In this document: positions 38,070 through 46,023 of the stretch, piece by piece | Numbering within the stretch: the stretch's first letter is position 1 | Layout: every line of letters starts with the position of its first letter | Origin: Paludisphaera borealis | GTDB lineage: Bacteria > Planctomycetota > Planctomycetia > Isosphaerales > Isosphaeraceae | Length of the DNA: 64,000 bases | Direction: 5' to 3' | Assembly (NCBI RefSeq): GCF_001956985.1 | Contig: NZ_CP019082.1 | Span: 1,364,001-1,428,000, forward strand | Notes under the pieces: generated by a model | What the model was told of the DNA's origin: nothing | Databases searched by the model: none | The model's input: the letters and a program-made list of their open reading frames with translations, nothing else | Translations under genes and position numbers: made by a program

Positions 38070-39254
38070 TCACGACGACCGACGCTCCGCAGCGTCGAGG
38101 TTCAGCGTCGCGAGCACGCCGGCGGCGACCGCCGCGCAGGAGTGTGCGCGAGCCCAGGCGTGCCGGGCGGCGGCCCGGCCGTCATCGGAGCCCTGTCTCA
38201 ACGTCGCATCCACGGCCCCGACGAACGCCTCGCGGGTCGCGGCGACGTCGAACAGCTCGTCGTAGAGCTGGCATTCGGGAATCGACGTGGCCACGATCGG
38301 CCGACTCGAACCCATCCCGTCCATGATCTTGGTCGGCGAGCACGACCGGTTGAACGGATGGTCGATCAGGTAGGGGATCAAGATCAGGTCAAAGGCCTGG
38401 TAATAGCGCGGAAGCTCGGCCTGCGGACGCCAGCCGATCGCATGCACGTTGGGACGCGCCAGTAAACGAGAACACTTCTCGTACCAAGAGGTTTGGCTGG
38501 CATCGGGCGTTCGTCCCACGATCACGATCGAGGCGTTAGGGAACTCCACGCTCAGCCGGTCGAGCAGTTCCCAGTCCAGCCGATCTTCGAGCGTCCCGAC
38601 GTAGCCGAGCAACGGGCGAGGCAGGTGGCTGATATCGGCCGGCGGATCGGCCGGGCGATCAAGTGGTTGATCGGCGAGAAAGGGACGCGGAGTCCCATGC
38701 GGGATGTGATGAATCCGTTCGGAGGCCTCGGGGACCGCAGCCCGCAGCTCCTCGGCTCGAAGTCTCGAAACGCAGACCGTGGCGTTCGACTTCGCGACCA
38801 GCCGCCGCTCCAGGTCGCGAATCTCGTCCGCCCGGCCCGGCCAGTAGAGCGTGTAATCGTCGAGGTTGTAATAGAGCGAGACCTCGGGGGCGAGCTGGTT
38901 CGCGAGGTGAAGATAATGAGGGTAGGTCATCACCAGCCCGCGTCGCGACCCGCCGTCGAGCCTCCAGAATTGGCGCACCGCTCTGGCGATCGGCCGCATC
39001 CCCAGGCTCGGATAACGCTTCATCCAGCCTGGGGGGAGCGTCAGGTCGCGGGTCCAGAGGCGCGGGCCTTCGCGCCTCTGCCGGCACGACGGCGACCAGG
39101 GGAAGACCCCTTTTCGCCAGCCGTTGACGTAGTCCATGCATCGCATCGCCAGCAGCGAGACGTCTGGATCGTCGAGTTCGCGGAACAGATTTTCCGTGGT
39201 GTACCAGCTCACGTCGGCGACGGCCAGCGACAGCCTGTGAGTCCGAGTGGTCAC
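38070..39254 (-). CDS. GT-B glycosyltransferase
   Basis: The product is 394 residues. The C-terminal half has a GT4/GT1-like donor domain: LLGYVGTLEDRLDWELLDRL, NASIVIVGRTPD, NVHAIGWRPQAELPRYYQAFDLILIPYL and SPTKIMDGMGSSRPIVAT (E/D-containing sugar-nucleotide loop). The N-terminal half contains SLYYNLDDYTLYW and TVCVSRLRAEELR. It probably adds a sugar to an envelope polysaccharide or lipid. The start is GTG, and its GTGA overlaps the stop of the DUF1573 gene, so translation is coupled. Confidence 0.85.
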   Translation of the reverse strand: MTTRTHRLSLAVADVSWYTTENLFRELDDPDVSLLAMRCMDYVNGWRKGVFPWSPSCRQRREGPRLWTRDLTLPPGWMKRYPSLGMRPIARAVRQFWRLDGGSRRGLVMTYPHYLHLANQLAPEVSLYYNLDDYTLYWPGRADEIRDLERRLVAKSNATVCVSRLRAEELRAAVPEASERIHHIPHGTPRPFLADQPLDRPADPPADISHLPRPLLGYVGTLEDRLDWELLDRLSVEFPNASIVIVGRTPDASQTSWYEKCSRLLARPNVHAIGWRPQAELPRYYQAFDLILIPYLIDHPFNRSCSPTKIMDGMGSSRPIVATSIPECQLYDELFDVAATREAFVGAVDATLRQGSDDGRAAARHAWARAHSCAAVAAGVLATLNLDAAERRSS

Positions 39255-40255
39255 GGCCCGACCGTGGCGAACGTCTTGAGGATGGCGGCGGGCTCGTCCG
39301 GGATGTCGGTCTTGACCGTCAGCGTCGAGTGGAACGGCCCCGCCTGCGTGGGGGCCTTGAGCGTCAACTTGACCTGGTGCACTGGCTTCGCGCCGGTCGT
39401 CTGGTCGGCCGACTTCAGCTCGTCCTGGCTCGTAGAGAGATTGGTGATGCTGAACGCCTCCGACGATCGCACCAGGACGGTCTTGGACACGCTCTCACCG
39501 GGCCGCACCTGGCCGAAGTTGACGATCGAAGGAGTCAACGCCACCGCGCTCTGGATATTGGCGACGACGGCGATCGGGATCGCCGGGGTGGTCTCGTCGT
39601 TGGTGATCAGCGTGATCTCGTCCTTGAAGTAGCCGTTGGGGACGCTGGGATCGAGCGTCGCCGTGAGCGTGAAGTTGACCTGGCCGTCGACCGTCCGGAC
39701 GGGCTCGCCCTTGGCTACCACGTTCGCCGAACGCGTCTTCATTTTAACCACGTCCCAGTCGGGACGCCCGCCGGCGTAGGTCACCGTAAGCGTGGCCGAC
39801 GGCATCTTGTCGGTCCGACGGAAGATCCCGAAATCGACCAGCCCGGGATTGGTCACGATGTCGCTGCGGATGTAACAGCTCGTGTTGAGGTCGACCTCGA
39901 CGAACGTCGGCCGTTCGAAGATCAACGTCAGGCCCGACGGCTTGGGACCGCTGAACTTCGTGGTGTCGACCGTCACCTCAATGGTCGTCTGCGTGCCGGG
40001 CGGGATGACCTTCGCGCCGACGTTCACGTTCGTGCAACCGCACTTGGCTCGCCAGTTGTTGATCCGGATTTCCTGGTCGGAGCGGTTGACCAGTGGAAAC
40101 GAATAACGGAGCTGAGAGCCGCGAGCGACCGTGCCGAAGTCGTGGGCGCGCTCGGGGAGGGCCGAGGCCAGCCAGTCGAACTCCTGTCCGACCGCCCCGG
40201 CGCCGGAGCCCGCGAGGATGATCAGACAGCAACCGTTGAGCATCATCCAGCGCAT
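39251..40255 (-). CDS. Secreted DUF1573-domain protein
   Basis: The product is 334 residues. A signal peptide (MRWMMLNGCCLIILAGSGAGAVG) leads into DUF1573, recognised by AHDFGTVARGSQLRYSFPLVNRSDQEIRI-type text and the Cys motif WRAKCGCTNVN. A second Ig-like/ASPM-SPD2-Hydin-type beta domain follows (TPSIVNFGQVRPGESVSKTV). Function is unknown; the family is very abundant in planctomycetes and is exported. The ATG at 40255 has AAGGGAG 8 nt upstream. It is the first gene of a coupled pair with the glycosyltransferase. Confidence 0.88.
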   Translation of the reverse strand: MRWMMLNGCCLIILAGSGAGAVGQEFDWLASALPERAHDFGTVARGSQLRYSFPLVNRSDQEIRINNWRAKCGCTNVNVGAKVIPPGTQTTIEVTVDTTKFSGPKPSGLTLIFERPTFVEVDLNTSCYIRSDIVTNPGLVDFGIFRRTDKMPSATLTVTYAGGRPDWDVVKMKTRSANVVAKGEPVRTVDGQVNFTLTATLDPSVPNGYFKDEITLITNDETTPAIPIAVVANIQSAVALTPSIVNFGQVRPGESVSKTVLVRSSEAFSITNLSTSQDELKSADQTTGAKPVHQVKLTLKAPTQAGPFHSTLTVKTDIPDEPAAILKTFATVGP

Positions 40256-40816
40256 CGGAACGACTCCCTTTTTCGTGCGGCACCCGCACACCGGCCCGGA
40301 TCGAACCGGCTGGGTTCGACCGCCGCGACCTAACGTCATGCATGCTAGGAAATCCGAGGCATCCGAGCCAGCCCACATTGTACTCATCGAGCCAAGGGGG
40401 GACGAGCTTCAGTTCGCCGTCGCTCTCACCGGTTTGCGCGTCGAAACCGACCGCGATCGCGTGCACCAACCGTGAGTCGAACGATTTTCGGAGTCCCAGA
40501 TCCTTCGAAAAAGAAGATCGGTCCCCCGGGCGAGTTCCAGGAACCAAAAAGGACGTTCGATTCGACGTAGGCTCCCGCCGCGAGGGTTGTTCGGGCTTTA
40601 CCCGACGCTACTGCGACGGTCGCGCCTGGTGGGGAGGGGCGGCCGCGGGTAGGATGTGTCGGCTAGGCATTGCTGGATCTTCGCGCTGCGCCTCCTCAAA
40701 GCAAGTTTGAGACGCGGGAAATTCGAGCGGTTCCCATCGATCGACGGACTCAGGTTCGGCCGGTCGCGCTACGGCGGAACGCGCTGAGGCTCCCGTCCCC
40801 CATGCACAGGTGATCG
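40256..40816. other. Divergent intergenic region, no firm gene
   Basis: These 561 bp separate the DUF1573 gene (-) from the first STAS gene (+). A 45-codon frame at 40338-40475 (MHARKSEASEPAHIVLIEPRGDELQF...) has a protein-like middle but no clear ribosome binding site. I see no hairpin terminator or RNA gene. Confidence 0.4.
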
Positions 40817-41299
40817 ATGTTGAAACCTTCGGTCCAAATTCATAATGTGGACGGGCTCTTGGTCGCGGAGTTCTGGGACTGTCTGCGTCTGGACCCGGCC
40901 CCAGTGCAAGAGCTGCGCAATCGTTACGAAGAACACGTGAAAGCCGGAGGACGACCGGAGATCGTCATCGATCTGGAGGGCATAGGCTTCGCCGGGTCGG
41001 CCGCGTTGGGGAACTTCGTGGCGTTGCACCGCACCGCCCGTCAGCACGGGGGGCGACTGGTCTTCTGCAAAGTCGATCCCACCGTGGCGGAGGTCTTCCG
41101 GGCCAGCCAGCTCGAACGCCTGTTCGAGTTCGTCGCCGATCGTAACACCGGGATCGCCGCGGCGAACCGACCGCAGGCGGACCCGGCCGCAACCGGAAAC
41201 GCCCCGGAAATCATCGCCGACCGTCCCCGGCCCGCCAGTCCCGTCCAGGGCGGGTTGAGCCGGCTTCGTCGCAAGAAACCCGCATCCGACCCCGAATGA
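40817..41299 (+). CDS. STAS-domain protein (anti-sigma-factor-antagonist type), 1
   Basis: The product is 160 residues. Residues 1-115 form a STAS domain: strands GLLVAEFWDC and EIVIDLEGIGFAGSAALGNFVALHRTARQHGGRLVFCKVDP, then AEVFRASQLERLFEF. A Ser sits at the position of the regulatory phosphoserine in SpoIIAA-like proteins (FAGSAALG). The C-terminal 45 residues are disordered and end in Arg/Lys. Such proteins bind anti-sigma kinases in partner-switching; no kinase or sigma factor is adjacent. The second STAS gene follows 19 bp later. Confidence 0.88.
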   Translation: MLKPSVQIHNVDGLLVAEFWDCLRLDPAPVQELRNRYEEHVKAGGRPEIVIDLEGIGFAGSAALGNFVALHRTARQHGGRLVFCKVDPTVAEVFRASQLERLFEFVADRNTGIAAANRPQADPAATGNAPEIIADRPRPASPVQGGLSRLRRKKPASDPE

Positions 41300-41318
41300 T
41301 CATATCAGGATCTGAAAC

Positions 41319-41684
41319 ATGCCTCCAGCCGACCGGATCAATCTCACGGAGGTCGAGGGAGTCAAGGTTGTTCGTTTCCACGACCGCCAACTCTTCGACG
41401 AACGCACCGTACGCGAGGTCGCCGAACAGATCGCGGTCAGCCTGCCCAACGACGGCAGCCGCATCAAGATGGTGCTCGACTTCTCCGACGTCAGCCTGAT
41501 CTCAAGCACGCTCCTGAGCAAGCTCATCCTGCTCCAGCGCCGGGTCGATGCATCCCACGGCAAGATGCGGCTTTGCGAACTGTCACCCGTCCTTCAGCAG
41601 GTCTTCCGCACCTCGAACCTCGACCGCCTGTTCGGCATCGATCGCGACCTTCGCTCGGCGCTCGAAGTCTTGCAATTGGTCTGA
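41319..41684 (+). CDS. STAS-domain protein, 2
   Basis: The product is 121 residues, a single STAS domain: INLTEVEGVKVVRFHDRQLFDERTVREVAEQI, MVLDFSDVSLISSTLLSKLILLQRRV, KMRLCELSPVLQQVFRTSNLDRLFGI. The Ser pair in LISSTLLSKL occupies the usual phosphorylation position. It is closer to the canonical single-domain form than its neighbour. Preceded by AGGA and 19 bp after the first STAS gene, it is surely in the same operon. Confidence 0.9.
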   Translation: MPPADRINLTEVEGVKVVRFHDRQLFDERTVREVAEQIAVSLPNDGSRIKMVLDFSDVSLISSTLLSKLILLQRRVDASHGKMRLCELSPVLQQVFRTSNLDRLFGIDRDLRSALEVLQLV

Positions 41685-42001
41685 TCGATCTCCCGGTCTT
41701 CCCCTTCCTGCCTTTCCATTCTCCGCCGGCGCGCCCGGCGACGACTCCGATCGTCGCCGGCCTTCGGCCTCCCCGGCCGTTCGAGGCGTCGAGAATCGGC
41801 AACGTCGCGTTCTCACCTTCCAAACGTATTACGCGTCGCGTCGATTTCGGCGACCTACCGTTGTATTGAAAGCCGTCGAGAACGGGCCGTCCGCGAGCCC
41901 GGCCGTGGCCGACATACTGGTTTGGATCGCCGAACTGTTCCGCATTCGAACGCGATGATGGGGTCTGCGATTGGAGTTCATTCCAGAGGAGGGTTCGTCC
42001 A
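41685..42001. other. Intergenic region
   Basis: 317 bp between the second STAS gene and the PilZ gene. No gene, repeat or clear terminator seen. GAGGAGGG near the right end is the ribosome binding site of the PilZ gene. Confidence 0.4.
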
Positions 42002-42430
42002 TTGAAAATGCAACACGACGAGAAGCGAGCGGCCCGGCGCGCGAATCAAGGTTCCCAAGGCCCCCACGTCTCCCTGGAACGACGCGCGTCCCCGAGGCTG
42101 CCCGCCGTCGACGAGCGGATCTGGGCCGGCTGGTGGGTCGACGACGATGAATTCACGACGACCGCCGCCCGGCTCGAAAACATTAGTCGGGGAGGCGCGA
42201 AGGTCCGGACGACCGTGGCGCCGGACGTGTCCCAGGACGTCTGGATCAGGCTGGCCGATCCGTCCTGCTCTGATTTCGTGCAAGCCACGGTGCTTGAAGT
42301 CGTGCCGACCCCAGAAGGGGATTTTGGGGTCCGGATGGTCTTCGACGAACCCTGCCCGGACGAGTTCTTCGACATAGTCACCAAAGGGTACTACGTGCAC
42401 GATTTCGCCGACTCGATGACGGACGCTTGA
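42002..42430 (+). CDS. PilZ-domain (cyclic-di-GMP binding) protein
   Basis: The product is 142 residues. The c-di-GMP motif pair is present: RRASPR (RxxxR type) at ~27-32 and NISRGGAK (D/NxSxxG) at ~60. The rest of the barrel follows (DVWIRLADPSCSDFVQATVLEV, DFGVRMVFDEPC). It should bind c-di-GMP and control a surface or motility process by protein contact. The TTG at 42002 has GAGGAGGG at proper spacing; an ATG two codons later is the alternative start. It is near two STAS genes and another PilZ-like gene. Confidence 0.88.
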   Translation: MKMQHDEKRAARRANQGSQGPHVSLERRASPRLPAVDERIWAGWWVDDDEFTTTAARLENISRGGAKVRTTVAPDVSQDVWIRLADPSCSDFVQATVLEVVPTPEGDFGVRMVFDEPCPDEFFDIVTKGYYVHDFADSMTDA

Positions 42431-42736
42431 AGCGGCCGCTCCCCTCGTCAGGCTCTCGTCCTTCGGCTTCTCGGCTCGAACCAGGAGAGCTTCGCGCAAA
42501 TCAAGTCGAGCCGAGCCGACGGACCTTGCGGCCATTGCTCTGATCAGCCGACTCCCGCACAATAGCGCGTGGGCTCCGAGCTGTCGCGCCGTAACTCTCC
42601 AAGGCGAGCCTTTTATCGCCGAGGAAGACGAAGGCCAACGACTCTCAGAAAAGCTCGCCGCTCCGCGATGAAATCGCCATCCGAAAGACGTCTCAGCCGT
42701 GTGGGCGCGGGCGGCTTTCGGTTGAGGATGTTAGCG
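42431..42736. other. Intergenic region before the serine hydrolase
   Basis: 306 bp with no recognisable gene or RNA. The serine hydrolase frame is open into it, but its codons there (Arg/Ser-rich) do not resemble the family. Confidence 0.4.
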
Positions 42737-43888
42737 ATGAAGCATGTCTTGCGACCGCTCTGGCTCTTGATCCTTGCTTCGCCATTGAGCTTCGCCGAGC
42801 CGCCCGGAGAGCCCGCTGCAAGCCTTCAGCCGTACGTCGATCGGGGCGAACTGGCCGGCGCGACGACGCTCGTCGCGACGCGCGAGGGCGTGTCGTCGCT
42901 GCAAGCCGTGGGGTGGGCTGATCGAGCGGCCGGCAAACCGATGCGGACCGACTCGGTGTTCTGGATCGCCTCGATGTCCAAACCGATCACGGCCACGGCG
43001 ATCATGATGCTCGTGGATGAAGGCAAGGTGCGGCTCGACGACCCCGTGGAACGCTACCTCTCGGAATTCCAGGGACAATCGCTTGCGGCGGGAGTCGTCG
43101 ACGGCCGTACGACCCTCAAGAAACCCTCGCATCCGATCACCGTTCGCGAAATCCTCTCGCACACCAGCGGACTCCCGTTTTCGACCGACGTCGAGAAGCC
43201 CACCCTGGATCTCCTCACCCTGGCCGAGAGGACACGAAGTTACGCCGCGGCTCCCCTCGAATTCGAGCCGGGAAGTCGGTATCGATATTCAAACGCGGGG
43301 ATCAACACGGCGGGCAGGATCATCGAGGTCGTGAGCGGTCAGGCGTACGAAGCTTTCCTCGACGCCCGACTGCTGAGGCCCCTGGGGATGAGCGACACCA
43401 CCTTCTGGCCGAACTCCGATCAGCTCGCGCGGCTGGCGACATCCTACAAGCCGGCGTCCGGAGATCCCAAGCTCGAGCCCCTGAAGATCACACAGCTCAA
43501 GTATCCGCTCGACGACCGCGGCCGGCAGCCCATGCCCGCGGGCGGGTTGTTCTCGACGGCCTCGGACATGGGCCGCTTCTGTCGGATGATTCTCAATCGA
43601 GGCGTCTGGGAGGGGAAGCGCCTGGTCTCAGAGCAAAGCGTCGCCGAGATGACCCGGAAGCAAACGGGCGCCCTGCCTGAGAACTACGGCCTGGGATGGT
43701 CCATCGACGGCGAATCGTTCGGGCACGGCGGCGCGTACGCGACGAACATGACGATCGACCCCGCCGGCGGCCGCGTTTTCGTTTTCCTCGTTCAACACGC
43801 CGGGTTCTCCGGTGACAGCGGGTCCAAGATCCTGTCGACGTTCTTGAACGCGGCGCGGAGCAGTCGCGGCGAGCCGCCGCGTCGTTGA
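42737..43888 (+). CDS. Secreted serine hydrolase, beta-lactamase/class C-like
   Basis: The product is 383 residues with a signal peptide (MKHVLRPLWLLILASPLSFA). The penicillin-recognising motifs are SMSK (SxxK, WIASMSKPITATAIMML), YSN (YRYSNAGINTAG) and HGG (SFGHGGAYATN). Most environmental members are esterases or D-aminopeptidases rather than antibiotic-inactivating enzymes. The ATG at 42737 directly precedes the signal peptide, with GAGG about 10 nt upstream. The 3' end is followed by a hairpin shared with the convergent EF-hand gene. Confidence 0.9.
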   Translation: MKHVLRPLWLLILASPLSFAEPPGEPAASLQPYVDRGELAGATTLVATREGVSSLQAVGWADRAAGKPMRTDSVFWIASMSKPITATAIMMLVDEGKVRLDDPVERYLSEFQGQSLAAGVVDGRTTLKKPSHPITVREILSHTSGLPFSTDVEKPTLDLLTLAERTRSYAAAPLEFEPGSRYRYSNAGINTAGRIIEVVSGQAYEAFLDARLLRPLGMSDTTFWPNSDQLARLATSYKPASGDPKLEPLKITQLKYPLDDRGRQPMPAGGLFSTASDMGRFCRMILNRGVWEGKRLVSEQSVAEMTRKQTGALPENYGLGWSIDGESFGHGGAYATNMTIDPAGGRVFVFLVQHAGFSGDSGSKILSTFLNAARSSRGEPPRR

Positions 43889-43894
43889 AAAAAG

Positions 43895-43936
43895 TTCGAG
43901 AGCCCCGCCCGCGCATTCGAGAGCCCCGCCCGCGCA
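43895..43936. repeat. 21-bp tandem duplication
   Basis: TTCGAGAGCCCCGCCCGCGCA occurs twice in direct succession (43895-43915 and 43916-43936), except that my quoted unit is 21 nt long with no mismatch. The second copy supplies one arm of the terminator hairpin downstream of the EF-hand gene. Confidence 0.85.
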
Positions 43937-43952
43937 TTGCGGACGGGACTCT
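43920..43952 (-). terminator. Hairpin terminator of the EF-hand gene
   Basis: A 14-bp stem (43920-43933 with 43939-43952) closes a 5-nt loop. Read as minus-strand RNA it has two G-U pairs and no mismatch; as plus-strand RNA the same positions are C-A mismatches. It therefore fits termination of the minus-strand EF-hand gene, whose stop lies ~50 nt upstream. Confidence 0.55.
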
Positions 43953-44002
43953 TCGACTCGTTTCTTGAAAGCCCAAGGAACGGTCCAGCCGTCGTTGTCG
44001 CG

Positions 44003-44863
44003 TCACTGCGGACGGGCGGCGGCGGTCGGGGCTGGCTGGTTGGTCGGCGTATTCTCGACGGCGCTCCGGATCTGGTTGGGGATCGAGTTGGCTGGTTCGG
44101 GCACCTGGAGGTTCTTCAGTTCACGCACGAGAAGCTGGGCGCCGGTGCGGAGTTCCTCGTTCGTGATCTGACCGTCGTTGTTCGCGTCGATCACCCGGAA
44201 GACGACGTTCGCCGGATTCACGATGGCCTTGTCGAATTCCTCGCGGCTCACCGCGCCGTTCTTGTCGGTGTCGGCGGTCTGGAACGCAGCCTGAAGGCCG
44301 GCGCGTCCGACCTCGACGACCGCTCCGTTCAACTCGGACGGATCGAGCTGACCGTCGCCGTTGCGATCTGCGGTCAGGAACAGGCTCTGAACGCCGGTCT
44401 GAACGGCCTGTCTCAGCTCCGTGGCGTCAAGGTTGCCGTCGTGGTTCGAATCGACGGCGTTCATGATGTTCTGACGCGCCTGGTCGATGTTCGGCTTCTG
44501 TCCCTGTTGGGCAGTCTCTTGCTCGGTCCGCTGGAACACGAAGCGAAGCAGGGGGCGCTGGTTGAACAGGTTTTCACGTGCCTGGTCCGCTTCCTCCTTC
44601 GAGACCTTGCCGTCGCCATTGGCGTCGGCCCGGAAGAAGAAGCCGCCAACCAGCAGGTTGCCGGCGTCGACCGCTTCCTTCTGAGAGATCAGTCCGTCGT
44701 TGTTGCTGTCCGCCAGCTTGAACGCTAGTTTGGCCGTGTCTTGAAGGTCGCTCACGCTGTCGATCGGACCCGGAAGATCCTTCCTCTTGTCGTCGGCTCG
44801 CGCATTCGACAGGAAAGCCACGGCGATCATCGACACGATCACGACACTCTTGCTGAAGTGCAT
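44003..44863 (-). CDS. Secreted protein with six EF-hands
   Basis: The product is 286 residues with a signal peptide (MHFSKSVVIVSMIAVAFLSNARA). Six calcium-loop sequences follow: DSNNDGLISQKE, DANGDGKVSKEE, DSNHDGNLDATE, DRNGDGQLDPSE, DTDKNGAVSREE and DANNDGQITNEE. They are arranged as pairs, calmodulin-like, and the C-terminal tail is Pro/Gln-rich. It is probably an extracytoplasmic calcium-binding protein; EF-hand secretomes are a planctomycete hallmark. GGAGA lies 6 nt before the ATG at 44863. The frame remains open for 200 codons upstream without family features. Confidence 0.9.
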   Translation of the reverse strand: MHFSKSVVIVSMIAVAFLSNARADDKRKDLPGPIDSVSDLQDTAKLAFKLADSNNDGLISQKEAVDAGNLLVGGFFFRADANGDGKVSKEEADQARENLFNQRPLLRFVFQRTEQETAQQGQKPNIDQARQNIMNAVDSNHDGNLDATELRQAVQTGVQSLFLTADRNGDGQLDPSELNGAVVEVGRAGLQAAFQTADTDKNGAVSREEFDKAIVNPANVVFRVIDANNDGQITNEELRTGAQLLVRELKNLQVPEPANSIPNQIRSAVENTPTNQPAPTAAARPQ

Positions 44864-45479
44864 GAGAAATCTCCATACATGTTGAAATCGGGTTGCGAAA
44901 TTCTTCGTAGACCTTGCGTGCGGCGGGCTGCCTCGGTTCAGAGCGCGGTCGACCCGGCCGGGCTTCGAGACTGCCCACGCCACAGGGAACGATAGGATTG
45001 CAATCCGAATACCAACCGTCGCGATAATGCCCAAAATGCGGGTTCGAGGCCCATTCATGGCGGAATCGGCCTCATGATTTCCCCTCATCCTGCCTATTCG
45101 ACTCTCGGTCCACGCACGCCTTGATGAGACCTCCGGCGTAAGGCGACCCCAGGGCGCAGAGGGACGGCGATCATCGCGAAGCCAGGTTCCCGCGGCGATT
45201 TCGCAGCGCATTCCATGAGACGGATGCGCCGTGGGGCGGAAATCCACCGTCTGAGCGAGGCGGCGGGGAAATGCGGTCCATCTTGCGAGCCGCGACCATT
45301 CCCGCCCTCTTCCGTTGATTTCCGGCGACGCGCCGGGATGTCGGGGCTCGACTTCCGGTTCCAAACCGCGTTCGTCGTCCCGATGACGGCCTAGTCTTGG
45401 GCAGGAGCGTCGGCGCAGCGTGGCGCCGCGACCAGAAGCAGGTTGAAGGGTATGAGATCTCACCCAAAGCAGGTGCTCG
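44864..45479. other. Divergent intergenic region
   Basis: 616 bp between the EF-hand gene (-) and a PilZ-like gene (+). Long frames here are low-complexity Arg-rich translations. I see no RNA gene, repeat or convincing promoter. Confidence 0.4.
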
Positions 45480-45893
45480 ATGATCGCAGGACAATCGAGC
45501 CAGGGACGGCGTCAGGTGTTGGTCTACAAGTTGAACGGCGGCCAGCCGATGACCGGCGAATTGACGGAGTTGAAGAAGACAGGGGTCCGCGTGGCCCTCT
45601 CGCAGGCGCTGAACAGCGGCGAGGTTGTGAGGCTGATTCTTCCTCCGTGCAGGAGCCGCCCTTCCTCGACCGGGAGGACCATCATCGGCCATGTCGTGGC
45701 CTCCGGAGCCGCTCCCACCGGCCATCTCGTCGGAATCGACTTCGGCTGGGAGACGGGCGTCGGTGGAAAATCACGGGCGGCCGCTCCTCAGGCGAAGCAG
45801 CCATGGTGGCGGCGCTTCCTCTCAAGAGGAACCCCGGAATCGCGTTCCCCCCGCGCTCCACGCATAACCCGAGGGCGCTCGCCGTCGCGCTGA
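45480..45893 (+). CDS. PilZ-like small protein
   Basis: The product is 137 residues. The middle looks like a PilZ beta-barrel: [45 protein letters not shown], then [25 protein letters not shown]. The c-di-GMP motifs are incomplete: there is only SSQGRRQ at the N-terminus and LKKTGVRV in place of DxSxxG. It may therefore be a non-binding or atypical PilZ. The C-terminal 40 residues are basic and probably disordered. The start follows a weak ribosome binding site. It lies 130 bp upstream of thrS. Confidence 0.55.
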   Translation: MIAGQSSQGRRQVLVYKLNGGQPMTGELTELKKTGVRVALSQALNSGEVVRLILPPCRSRPSSTGRTIIGHVVASGAAPTGHLVGIDFGWETGVGGKSRAAAPQAKQPWWRRFLSRGTPESRSPRAPRITRGRSPSR

Positions 45894-46023
45894 AAACCAC
45901 CTTGGCCGCGTCTGGGTCGTCGGACACTCGGGATTGGCAGTGGGGCGGCGGTTGGGTTACTCTGGTCGGTTTGGAATGGATGGCGGAACGTCCGGATCTC
46001 AAAGCGGTCCGACGACATCGGAG

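Noticed and set aside
40338..40475. 45-codon small protein
   Set aside because: Plausible text but no ribosome binding site and no homology known to me; mentioned only within the intergenic entry.
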